The notes under the pieces are model-generated. The model did not search any database, was not told the DNA's origin, and was given only the letters and a program-made list of their open reading frames with translations. The translations under genes and the position numbers were made by a program. Below, in pieces: positions 8,037 through 16,082 of a stretch of 64,000 bases of DNA. The DNA comes from Pseudanabaena sp. GTDB taxonomy: Bacteria > Cyanobacteriota > Cyanobacteriia > Pseudanabaenales > Pseudanabaenaceae. The stretch spans positions 21,952-85,951 of the forward strand of contig QBLS01000023.1 of the NCBI GenBank assembly GCA_003249015.1. Direction: 5' to 3'. The first letter of the stretch is position 1. Each line of letters opens with the position of its first letter.

Positions 8037-8131
8037 TTCGCTCCTCACACCTCATTAATATACATCCATTTTCCTAAAATGTCTACTAGGTAGCGTAGAA
8101 AATCGGATATTTTTTGTACGCCTTTTGGCTG

Positions 8132-8172
8132 AAACCTCAGAGAGAGTTGCACTGCAACTCTCTCTGAGGTTT
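8132..8172. repeat. 20-bp palindrome with one-base centre
   Basis: Arms 8132-8151 and 8153-8172 are exact inverted copies around a single C. Each arm contains CTCAGAGAGAGTTG or its complement. It lacks the GCG-AAA-CGC centre and is not similar to its neighbours. Confidence 0.85.
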
Positions 8173-8175
8173 GTA

Positions 8176-8219
8176 TATAGCGCTTTTCAAGCAAACCCGT
8201 ACTTCACTAGACTGATAAA
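8176..8219. repeat. interspersed repeat copy B, without core
   Basis: Carries both flanks of the family (TATAGCGCTTTTCAAGC and, inverted, CAGTCTAGTGAAGTACGGG) joined directly. The palindromic core present between these flanks at 1688-1744 and 47790-47876 is absent. Confidence 0.8.
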
Positions 8220-8273
8220 TGCTTTAGAGCAAAAGTCTAAGAAAGCACAAAGCCTTATCAGGAAACAAAACGA

Positions 8274-8310
8274 GAAACGAGTGGCGGCGCAAAGCGCCGC
8301 CACTCGTTTC
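8274..8310. repeat. GAGTGGCGGCGC palindrome
   Basis: 17-bp exact arms (8274-8290, 8294-8310) around AAA. The inner 12 bp are shared with palindromes at 29718 and 62375, while the outer parts differ. Confidence 0.9.
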
Positions 8311-8451
8311 TTAGGTTGGTACTACCAAAATGCAAATAAATTAAATATTAAATACTGACTTTTACAAGATAAAGTAATGATGCATTCATGATCAAAGTTT
8401 AAGGCTGCTCAAAACTCCAATAGGCTGTAAATCCACTAACTACAGGCATTT

Positions 8452-10968
8452 ATGACTCTGACAAATATTTTTCCACAATGTCAAGATCTTCAGTCTCAAG
8501 TTGAAGTCATTCTCCAACTTTTGCAGCAGGAACCAAACTTACGATCGCAACAGGATGGCAGCATTGTTCAGGCTTCTCTAAGAAAAGCGATCGCGCCAAC
8601 TTTTGAGATCGTCTTTGCGGGAGCTTTTAGCGCTGGCAAATCAATGCTAATTAATGCGCTACTAGAGCGCGAGTTGCTCTATAGCGCTGAGGGACATGCG
8701 ACGGGGACAGAGTGCAAGATTGCTTTTGCTAAGGCTGGGGAAGAGCGAGTGGTCTTGACTTTTTTGAGTGAGATCGAAGTCCGCGAGCAAATTCAAGCTT
8801 TGTGTCAGTTAATTGGACAGATTGCGCCTAGCAATGTCAATCAGGTTGAAGTGCTAAAGCAATTGCAAACGCTGACCTTGGCGGTGATTGAGCAGGAGGG
8901 TGGCAAGAGCAAATCTAAACGGGCTAAGGATGCTGACGCTCTAAATCTGTTGATTGAGGGCTTTATTAATAACCGCGATCGCATTAGTTCGGTGGCTAAT
9001 GCAACCTACTCAATGGAGCAGTTTGGGTTTGACAATCTCAAAAAAGCGGCGGACTATGCCAGACGTGGGGCAAATAGCGCGGTTCTGAAGCGGGTGGAAT
9101 ATTACTGCAATCATCCACTGCTGCAAGATGGCAATGTGATCATTGACACTCCTGGGATTGATGCACCTGTTAAAAAAGACGCGGCTTTGACCTTTGATAA
9201 AATCGAGCATCCTGACACTTCGGCGGTGGTGTTTGTGCTGAAGACCGCAGCAACGGGGGAAATGACTTCCGAGGAGACGGAGCTGAGCGAAAAAATGCAG
9301 GGAAATGCGGGAATTCGCGATCGCGTTTTTTATGTGTTTAACCGCATTGACGAAACTTGGACAAACGATCAACTGCGCGATCGCCTCAACAATACGATTT
9401 CTAGTCAATTTCGCAATAGTTCTAAGATCTATAAAACTAGTGGCTTATTGGGCTTTTACGGCAGCCAGATCAAAAACACCAGTTCCAGCGATCGCTTTGG
9501 CTTGGATACCGTATTTGCAGAGAGCGTTAAATCCGTTGGTGGCGATGAGGGAACACCGCAATTTGTCAATGAATTTAATAGCTATTGCCTAGTTTCGGGC
9601 AAGTTGGATATTTCTAAGTTTCCAATTCCCTACAGTGTTTTGGAAACTAATGTCAAAAATGAAAAATATGTGCGATTGCTGACCAGTCTCGGCAAAGGGC
9701 TGATCGAGCAACTGATCAAGGACAGTGGCATTGAGGAGTTTCGGACTGCGATCACTCGCTATTTGACGACGGAAAAACGACCTTTGCTGTTTGCCGATCT
9801 GGCAGATGATCTTCAGCCCATTTGCATTGCCCTGCGTCAGTCCTACCTTGAGGCATGGTTACACCTCGAAAGTCAGCCTCGCGATATCGAGTCGATCAAG
9901 TCGCAGGAATTACAGAAGCTCAGTCAAGACTTGAAACAAATTGGCGATCGCTTTCGTGAGCATATTGCCCAAGAGGTAAATGTCGCCGTAGCTAGCGATC
10001 AAAATGAGCTTCTAGAGGCTGATTACCTGAAACTGAAAACGCGAATGGTGCGGCGTTTGGATGAATTAATTACCAGCTTTTCTGTGGCGGTAGTGCATCA
10101 ACGTGCTCAAGCCAGCCATCGCCGTAACTCTGTTGTGCCTGTGATGGGAATTTTGACTGAGGGCTTTTATCTGTTGGCAAATGAGCTAGAAGATGTCTTG
10201 GTCGAATGTTCTAGGGAAATTATCAATAATTTCTTCCAAAACTTAATCGAAAAAATTAAGAAGGCGGATTATTACCGTGAACTCTATCGTTTGCTCGGTA
10301 ACGATGGCGAGACAGAGATTTATTTGCAAAGTGTCATGGTGAAAGCGGCTGAAGCGTTGGTCAATGAGGCAAAAACAGAATGCGATCGCTATGTGCGTGA
10401 ACGTCCGACTTTTTATGCTGAAGGTACTGTAGGATTTTTTCAATTACAACAGTCGTTACAACAAGCCTGTCGTGGTTACGATTATCAGAGCATGATTGAG
10501 TCTGAGCCAGCCATCCGTCAACTTTTGAAGATGGACTTTGAGTACAAGGTCAAGGATACGGTGGTGCGTACTTACCGTCAGACGATCAATCAAACCCTGA
10601 ACACGCATTTGCTAGAAGGTGCGGAAAAGCAGGCAGATAAAATCTTGCAACAGTACGATCGCGCTAGGGCTTATCTTGCTCAAACTCTGGAAAAGGAAGC
10701 GCAAGCAAAAGTTGACAGTAATCGCAAGTTGCAGTCTGAAATCAAGAAAAATATTGATGCTTACAATGACGCAGTTTCTGGCATTAATCAATGCTTAGAA
10801 GCGATGCAACTGTCTAGGAAGAAGTTGCCCGTTGTGAGTGAGTCTGATTTGTCACTTGCGCCAATTGTTGTTTCTGAAGTATCTGAAGTAATAGATGCCG
10901 AGGCTGTTGTTGTAGATGAAGTTGATGATTCAACAGAGGCTGCGACCTCTCTTAGTCAGAAGTTTTAG
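8452..10968 (+). CDS. dynamin-like GTPase
   Basis: An 838-residue bacterial dynamin-like protein. The N-terminal G domain has a P-loop GAFSAGKS (57-64), switch threonine in HATGTE (about 83-86), DTPG (G3, from 232) and NRID (G4, from 297). The remaining ~500 residues are predicted mostly helical, as expected for stalk and neck bundles. An acidic tail with DEVDDSTEAA ends the protein. No transmembrane paddle is obvious. Members remodel or tether membranes; thylakoid or plasma membrane work is a guess. Bacterial dynamins often occur as adjacent pairs, but this one is alone, between a repeat-filled gap and nblS on the opposite strand. The ATG at 8452 places the P-loop at the usual distance. Confidence 0.85.
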   Translation: MTLTNIFPQCQDLQSQVEVILQLLQQEPNLRSQQDGSIVQASLRKAIAPTFEIVFAGAFSAGKSMLINALLERELLYSAEGHATGTECKIAFAKAGEERVVLTFLSEIEVREQIQALCQLIGQIAPSNVNQVEVLKQLQTLTLAVIEQEGGKSKSKRAKDADALNLLIEGFINNRDRISSVANATYSMEQFGFDNLKKAADYARRGANSAVLKRVEYYCNHPLLQDGNVIIDTPGIDAPVKKDAALTFDKIEHPDTSAVVFVLKTAATGEMTSEETELSEKMQGNAGIRDRVFYVFNRIDETWTNDQLRDRLNNTISSQFRNSSKIYKTSGLLGFYGSQIKNTSSSDRFGLDTVFAESVKSVGGDEGTPQFVNEFNSYCLVSGKLDISKFPIPYSVLETNVKNEKYVRLLTSLGKGLIEQLIKDSGIEEFRTAITRYLTTEKRPLLFADLADDLQPICIALRQSYLEAWLHLESQPRDIESIKSQELQKLSQDLKQIGDRFREHIAQEVNVAVASDQNELLEADYLKLKTRMVRRLDELITSFSVAVVHQRAQASHRRNSVVPVMGILTEGFYLLANELEDVLVECSREIINNFFQNLIEKIKKADYYRELYRLLGNDGETEIYLQSVMVKAAEALVNEAKTECDRYVRERPTFYAEGTVGFFQLQQSLQQACRGYDYQSMIESEPAIRQLLKMDFEYKVKDTVVRTYRQTINQTLNTHLLEGAEKQADKILQQYDRARAYLAQTLEKEAQAKVDSNRKLQSEIKKNIDAYNDAVSGINQCLEAMQLSRKKLPVVSESDLSLAPIVVSEVSEVIDAEAVVVDEVDDSTEAATSLSQKF

Positions 10969-10982
10969 CTGATTTATGAAGA

Positions 10983-11038
10983 AGTTTCGGCTTCGCTCAG
11001 TCAACTTTATATTGCTGGCTGAGCGAAGTCGAAGCCTT
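10983..11038. repeat. short CTTCGCTCAG repeat
   Basis: CTTCGCTCAG (10991-11000) pairs with CTGAGCGAAG (11019-11028), with GAAGTCGAAGCC beyond. It lies between the convergent dynamin-like and nblS genes and could serve both 3' ends. Confidence 0.8.
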
Positions 11039-11058
11039 TTTAAAGTAGTTACAATTTC

Positions 11059-13065
11059 CTAAATACTCAAGGACAGAGACTCTACCGCAGCAACTGAACT
11101 TCCTGTATGTTCTAAAGCTTCCCCATCTTCAGAATTAGGCAACTCGCAACGATCTTGGTAGACGCTGAGATCGAACCAGAAAGTACTGCCTACGCCGACT
11201 TCACTTTTAATATTCACAACACTGTGATGTTTTTCAATGATGTTGCGGACGATTGATAGCCCTAGCCCAGTGCCCTCAAGGGTGTGCACCTTATCTTCGA
11301 CTCGGAAAAATCGATCAAAAATGCGATCGCAATCTTCCGCAGGGATGCCATAGCCCGTATCCTCAACCTCAACCCGCACATAATTGACAACGCGATGGGG
11401 TTGGGTCGTAGTTTGGTCTTGATAGGGGTAGGCGCGAATCGTTACCTTACCGCCTGACTCAGTAAACTTGAGAGCATTGCCCACCAAATTATATAAAACC
11501 TGCAAAATCAGATCGTAATTACCCCAAATTCTTTCAATGCCTGTAACTACTTCATGGGTTAGTTCAATTCCCTTAGAAGACGCATTGAGCTTGTAAGTAC
11601 GGATAGTCTGCTCGATGGTTTCGGACAGATCGATCGCTGTGAAATGGTACTGACGACCCGACTCTAGGCGCGATAGATCGAGGACATCATTGACGAGGCG
11701 TGTTAAGCGATCGGTTTCATTATTTGCCGTATCCAAAAATTCTTTTTTCTGGTCTTCGCTCAGCTCATCCCCATATTCGTGCAAAGTCTCAATAAATGAC
11801 TTGATATTAAACAGCGGTGTCCGCAACTCATGACTAACATTACTGATGAAGCGACTTTGCGCGGCATTTAGCTCCACCTCGCGAGTTATATCTTGAATCG
11901 TAATCGCTATCCCCTTGATCGCATTACTGGAACTCAACACACTGGTGATCCATATCCTAAAAGCATGGGCGAGTACGGAGTCCTTGTCCCCCGAAGCCAT
12001 AATCCTAAATTCGCCGCCTTCCCGCTCACCTGTGGCAATCTGCATCAGCGATCGCCCCAAATCGGCACTGAGTCTTTCAGGCAAAATATTTAAAATACTT
12101 TTGCCCTTAACACTATTGGCTTCCCAGTCCTGCTCCCAACCCATGATTTTGATTGCCGCAGGGTTCGCCAGCACCACTCGCATATCTGAATCCAACAACA
12201 AAGCACCATCAGCGATCGTGGAGACTAGGGTTTCCAACTTTGCCTTTTGCGCGGTTAATTCTTCAATATTCTGTTCTTCATATTTTTTGAGACGCTGTGC
12301 CATCTCGTTAAAACTGCGAATTAATTCCCCTAATTCGCCGCCAAAAGGTAAATCAATCCTTTGCTTAAAGTTACCGCTAGCAATATTCTGTACCCCTGCC
12401 ACCAATTCCCGAAGTGGTCGCGTAATTGTCACAGAGTTGGAGGCGGCTCCCAAGATCACCATCGCCCAAATTGAGACAAATACCGCCGTAGTCACATCAA
12501 GGGTGAGGCTCGATGAAGCGACTGCCGTGGGATTGGGATTAATTCCGATCGCCACAATTCCCAGAGCCTCGCCCTCGGACTGCAAGTTTACAAAAATATC
12601 GGTAACTTCACCCTGTGGCGTGATGTGTTGACGTACCAAGGGGCGATCGGGACGAGACATGGGATCTTCGGGTAGTTGGATGCGCCGCCTGATACTTAGG
12701 GAGTTTTGCACCTCATTGGCGGTAAAAGGAATGCCATAAAAGATCTCCCCATCCACATCGGCGAAGAGAATATAACGAATACTAGAGCTGCTGTCGTAGA
12801 ACTCCTTAGATAAACGAGTTAGCTCCCCTAGATCGTTTTTGGCAACTAAGGGGGCAACATTAGCAGCAAGGAGAAGTCCCAAATCTTTACCAAAGCGCGT
12901 ATCATTGAGGCGAGCATCGGTCTGAATATCATTAACCGCCCAAAAAGTAACGGCACTCATGAGCAAAGAAACTAACAGAGTAATCAAAGCCATTAGCTTT
13001 GTCTGCAATGAGAACTCTGTCCACCAGCGCTTTGGGATGTTATAAATTTGAGGCAAAAAGTTCAT
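11059..13065 (-). CDS. nblS: NblS/Hik33 sensor histidine kinase
   Basis: Essential cyanobacterial kinase (NblS, Hik33, DspA; Ycf26 in plastids) that controls high-light, cold and nutrient-stress responses, known to act through RpaB. Architecture of this 668-residue protein: first membrane helix about 25-45, periplasmic sensor, second helix about 190-215, HAMP, PAS (about 275-390), HisKA with SHELRTPL and H412, then HATPase_c with NALKF, DTGYGIP and GTGLGLSIV. Distinctive Hik33 strings are present, such as RFGKDLGLLLAANVAP and GGELGELIRSFNEMA. No response regulator is adjacent, which is usual. The ATG at 13065 gives the family's usual length (about 660). Confidence 0.95.
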   Translation of the reverse strand: MNFLPQIYNIPKRWWTEFSLQTKLMALITLLVSLLMSAVTFWAVNDIQTDARLNDTRFGKDLGLLLAANVAPLVAKNDLGELTRLSKEFYDSSSSIRYILFADVDGEIFYGIPFTANEVQNSLSIRRRIQLPEDPMSRPDRPLVRQHITPQGEVTDIFVNLQSEGEALGIVAIGINPNPTAVASSSLTLDVTTAVFVSIWAMVILGAASNSVTITRPLRELVAGVQNIASGNFKQRIDLPFGGELGELIRSFNEMAQRLKKYEEQNIEELTAQKAKLETLVSTIADGALLLDSDMRVVLANPAAIKIMGWEQDWEANSVKGKSILNILPERLSADLGRSLMQIATGEREGGEFRIMASGDKDSVLAHAFRIWITSVLSSSNAIKGIAITIQDITREVELNAAQSRFISNVSHELRTPLFNIKSFIETLHEYGDELSEDQKKEFLDTANNETDRLTRLVNDVLDLSRLESGRQYHFTAIDLSETIEQTIRTYKLNASSKGIELTHEVVTGIERIWGNYDLILQVLYNLVGNALKFTESGGKVTIRAYPYQDQTTTQPHRVVNYVRVEVEDTGYGIPAEDCDRIFDRFFRVEDKVHTLEGTGLGLSIVRNIIEKHHSVVNIKSEVGVGSTFWFDLSVYQDRCELPNSEDGEALEHTGSSVAAVESLSLSI

Positions 13066-13147
13066 CTTTTTGTAGGCATTTGTTTGGTTATTTGGATGGC
13101 TTTTCGTTTAATATGTGCGATCGAAACGCAAGGATGAGGATCTCAAG

Positions 13148-14818
13148 ATGGATGAGGCTAGTATTGTCAGTGCGCTGCAGGATGATCTTAAAGACTATAA
13201 GGTAAAAACTCAAATCCGCCGCAGGGATTCCCAACTACACGTTCTAGTGACGCGGGATGAGAATGCCGAATTTGACTATAACTCTCTCTATAGTATTGTG
13301 AAACGTCGTGTAGATGAACTAGCGATCGCAGGGGCAAGGGAATTAGTAGTCTACGGGCGATTGGCTGGCGCTAGGCATCCTGAATGGCAGAAATCCGCAG
13401 AAATAAAACCGCCACTTCCTTTGATAGAGCTAGATCTTGAAGAATTGGAAGAGATCGGTAAAGAATTAGGCAATCTGGCGATCGCGGTTGAAGAAGATGA
13501 AACTTCGCTGCAAGATGACAGTCTAGAAACAAAGTTTAGTAACGAGTACAGTAGTCTCAAAGCCAGTCTTGAGGACGATCTCAGGACTGCTGGCGAACTG
13601 ACTAATCAAGGGGAGTCACCTGAATTAACCAGTCTAGAGGACTTTAATAGTGAACTAGAGGAACTCAATAATGATCAGGGGACTAATAACGATCTAAATC
13701 TAGAAGATCTTGATCTGGATAGTTTGGCGATCTCCAATGGTGAAGTCGATAGTTTTGAAACAATCGGGGAAGTGATTGGCAATATGCAATTACCTAAGCC
13801 AAGCCATGATGCAGAATTTGATTTGCATAGCCCAGATTTTAATAGTTTCTCTGTGGTGACGATTGAACCTCCCACCTTCAAAGCTCCAGTTAAATCCCAA
13901 GACTCAACAGATGAAGACCTTGGTGATGATTTTAGTATTGATGCACCAACTATCGTTAATTCAAGACCTTTGCCACCGCCGCCACCCACCAAGCGGAAAA
14001 CAACTAGCAAAGTTGTTGAGCCTAAACCTCAGCCGATGAAACTAGCTACTCCCATTCGGATCAATACAGTGTCGCTTGCTTTAAGTATAGTTATGGTTTC
14101 TATACTGGGGCTTTGTGCATGGTTGGTATGGGATCGTTCGGTGCAGCAGCAATATTTGGCTGATGCTCGTGACCTCGAAAACCTCAATCTCGATCCTCAA
14201 AAAATTCAGAACCTGTCTCTACTGGCAGATACTCGCAACCGCATCCAAAGTGCAGTCGCCCAACTAGAACTCATACCCGATCGCCCTGCATCCTTGTATG
14301 CCGAAGCTCAAGTGGAAATCAAAAACCTGAAGCCCAAGCTAGCAGCTTTTGATCGCCGTGTCACCATTGAGTATGCGGCAAACAATAATTTGGAGTTAGC
14401 CAAGACTAATACCTTAGATGCCGCTCTGATGGTGCAAAATCCTCCTCATACTTCTAAGGTTTGGAAAGCTGCACAGGCAAAGCGTCAAGAGGCTATTCAA
14501 GCTCTCTCTTTAATTAGCCCTGATTCGGCGGTATATGCCCAAGCGCAAACTCGCCTAAAAACCTATCGGGCGGAACTCGTCCAGATTAGCAAGTGGGTCG
14601 ATATTCAGGTGCGAGCCGAGTCGATCGCTAGTGATGTCAACCCCGCGATCGCCACGCAAATCCAACAACTCAAGTCCGATCCATCGGGCAAAGAGAATTT
14701 CTTAAAGCGTTGTTCGACAATTTTGCAGCCTGAAATCTCTAGCAATGATGCTCAAAGATTGGGCTTAACAATCAACAATTTGACAAGCTACCTCTGCGCC
14801 TATTATTGGGATTCGTAA
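13148..14818 (+). CDS. membrane-anchored protein of unknown function
   Basis: 556 residues, not recognised as a named family. A compact N-terminal alpha/beta domain (1-80, with LYSIVKRRVDELAIAGARELVVYGRL) is followed by a long acidic, disordered region (100-270), a proline run near 276-280, one transmembrane helix (about 306-328) and a helical C-terminal domain of ~220 residues. The order suggests a single-pass protein with a cytoplasmic N-terminus. ATG 13148 is chosen because GAGGAT lies 7 bases upstream. The gene is divergent from nblS across an 82-bp gap and ends 3 bases before radC. This layout suggests a cyanobacterium-specific protein. Confidence 0.75.
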   Translation: MDEASIVSALQDDLKDYKVKTQIRRRDSQLHVLVTRDENAEFDYNSLYSIVKRRVDELAIAGARELVVYGRLAGARHPEWQKSAEIKPPLPLIELDLEELEEIGKELGNLAIAVEEDETSLQDDSLETKFSNEYSSLKASLEDDLRTAGELTNQGESPELTSLEDFNSELEELNNDQGTNNDLNLEDLDLDSLAISNGEVDSFETIGEVIGNMQLPKPSHDAEFDLHSPDFNSFSVVTIEPPTFKAPVKSQDSTDEDLGDDFSIDAPTIVNSRPLPPPPPTKRKTTSKVVEPKPQPMKLATPIRINTVSLALSIVMVSILGLCAWLVWDRSVQQQYLADARDLENLNLDPQKIQNLSLLADTRNRIQSAVAQLELIPDRPASLYAEAQVEIKNLKPKLAAFDRRVTIEYAANNNLELAKTNTLDAALMVQNPPHTSKVWKAAQAKRQEAIQALSLISPDSAVYAQAQTRLKTYRAELVQISKWVDIQVRAESIASDVNPAIATQIQQLKSDPSGKENFLKRCSTILQPEISSNDAQRLGLTINNLTSYLCAYYWDS

Positions 14819-14821
14819 AAT

Positions 14822-15556
14822 ATGACCTATTCCCTGAGAATTGCGGATATGGTCGAAAGCGATCGCCCGCGAGAGCGATTACTGAGCCAAGGTGTCCGCA
14901 GTCTATCTAATGCTGAATTAATTGCGATTCTGTTAGGGACGGGACAAGGTGCTGGGAAGCTGTCGGCGGTGGGTTTGGGGCAGTTAATTTTGCAAACCAT
15001 TGGCAAAGATCGCACCAGTGATCCTGTGGCAGCCTTGCAAGGCATTTCACCGCAGGAGTTAATGCAAATCGAGGGGGTGGGCCCTGCTAAAGCGACTACT
15101 ATTTTGGCAGCGATCGAGCTGGGTAAACGCGCTCTATATGCTAAGCCACCTGATCTGACCGAAGTAACTGATCCGTCTATCGCCGCTGCTGCCTTGAGTC
15201 AAGACTTAATGTGGCAGACTCAGGAACGTTTAGCGGTTGTCATGCTCGACAATAAAAATCGCATCATTGCTCAAAGGATTATCACGATTGGCACGGCGAC
15301 GGAAACCCTTGCTCATCCGCGTGATATTTTTCGTGAGGTTTTAAAATGTGGGGCGGTGCGGCTAATCTTGGCGCACAACCATCCATCTGGTAACACCAAT
15401 CCCAGCCCCGAAGATTTGACGCTTACTCGCCAACTTCTCGAAGCAGCCAGAATGCTAAATCTCCCGTTATTAGATCATTTAATTTTGGGTAACGGTAGCT
15501 TTTCTAGCATTCGCGAAATGTCAACACTTTGGAAAGAAATTCCCCAAGCGGAGTAG
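14822..15556 (+). CDS. radC: RadC family JAB/MPN domain protein
   Basis: A 244-residue RadC protein. A helix-hairpin-helix ([19 protein letters not shown], about 80-98) precedes a JAB1/MPN metalloprotease-like domain with the JAMM motif HNHPSG (H185, H187) and the downstream SPED acidic residue. RadC was once linked to DNA repair, but its role is unsettled. Length is normal. The start is 3 bases after the previous stop, so cotranscription is likely. The last codons (GCG GAG TAG) form the outer left arm of a 30-bp palindrome (15546-15608), so the end of this gene has an exact inverted copy downstream. Confidence 0.93.
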   Translation: MTYSLRIADMVESDRPRERLLSQGVRSLSNAELIAILLGTGQGAGKLSAVGLGQLILQTIGKDRTSDPVAALQGISPQELMQIEGVGPAKATTILAAIELGKRALYAKPPDLTEVTDPSIAAAALSQDLMWQTQERLAVVMLDNKNRIIAQRIITIGTATETLAHPRDIFREVLKCGAVRLILAHNHPSGNTNPSPEDLTLTRQLLEAARMLNLPLLDHLILGNGSFSSIREMSTLWKEIPQAE

Positions 15557-15608
15557 TACCAAACAAAGAAATGGCGTAGCCATTTCTTTGTTTGGTACTA
15601 CTCCGCTT
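15546..15608. repeat. 30-bp palindrome covering the end of radC
   Basis: Arms 15546-15575 and 15579-15608 are exact inverted copies around GTA. The inner ~20 bp (ACCAAACAAAGAAATGGC) belong to the AAGAAATGGC family. The outer 11 bp (AAGCGGAGTAG) are radC coding sequence plus its stop, copied in inverse orientation on the far side. Confidence 0.95.
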
Positions 15609-15669
15609 AGAATCCCTAGCTTCGATTGCCGTCCCTTCGACTTCGCTCAGGGAGCTAGGCGAGGTTCTT

Positions 15670-15720
15670 GCCTAGTCAAAGAAACAGAGGTGCTTTGCGC
15701 CTCTGTTTCTTTGACTAGGC
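15670..15720. repeat. 21-bp palindrome covering the end of the S4 gene
   Basis: Arms 15670-15690 and 15700-15720 are exact, around a TGCTTTGCG centre. The right arm includes the last codon (GCC) and TAG stop of the minus-strand S4 gene. It can serve as a terminator. A fragment of the CTTCGCTCAG repeat lies just upstream (15632-15651). Confidence 0.9.
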
Positions 15721-15942
15721 TTCGATGACATCGATGATAAAACCATAGCCACTTACGCGCTGTCCAACGCGAATCTTGCAACCTCGGCGCGTCTCGATCT
15801 GACCATCGACCTCTATTTCCCCATCCATAATCATTAGTTTGGCAACTCCTCCCGTATCCGCAACCCCACAGATTTTTAATAAGTTGCCCAAAGTAATATA
15901 TTCGCTAGCGAGTTGAAATTTTTCGTGGGTTAGTTCTTGCAT
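15715..15942 (-). CDS. S4 domain RNA-binding protein
   Basis: A 75-residue protein that is essentially one S4 RNA-binding domain (about residues 10-75), with ITLGNLLKICG, KLMIMDGEIEVDGQIETRRG and the closing KIRVGQRV. This resembles the YbcJ/YaaA-type small S4 proteins. Such proteins bind structured RNA, often ribosomal; the target here is unknown. An upstream TTG at 15954 is in frame, but ATG 15942 gives the usual length. Its stop codon lies inside a palindrome arm. Confidence 0.85.
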   Translation of the reverse strand: MQELTHEKFQLASEYITLGNLLKICGVADTGGVAKLMIMDGEIEVDGQIETRRGCKIRVGQRVSGYGFIIDVIEA

Positions 15943-15986
15943 AGGGCTAATCAATAATTTTTAGTGTGGCAATTCTCAAATTTAGA

Positions 15987-16082
15987 GAGGCTTCGACTTC
16001 CCTTCGACAAGCTCAGGACATCGCGCTCAGCCAACAATATAGGTTGGCTGAGCGAAGTCGAAGCCGTGAGCGGAGTCGAAGC
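15987..16082. repeat. CTTCGCTCAG-family repeat, divergent copy
   Basis: CTCAGCCAAC (16026-16035) pairs with GTTGGCTGAG (16043-16052). Flanking CTTCGACTTC and GAAGTCGAAGCC mark the family. It fills the gap between the S4 gene start and the GH10-like gene stop. Confidence 0.8.

Noticed and set aside
8125-8358. 77-codon open frame on the plus strand
   Set aside because: It consists almost wholly of palindromes and repeat copy B; the frame has no ribosome-binding site or motif.
11915-12631. 238-codon open frame antisense to nblS
   Set aside because: It is a shadow of the strongly conserved kinase coding region; its protein is Ser/Ile-rich without any domain.
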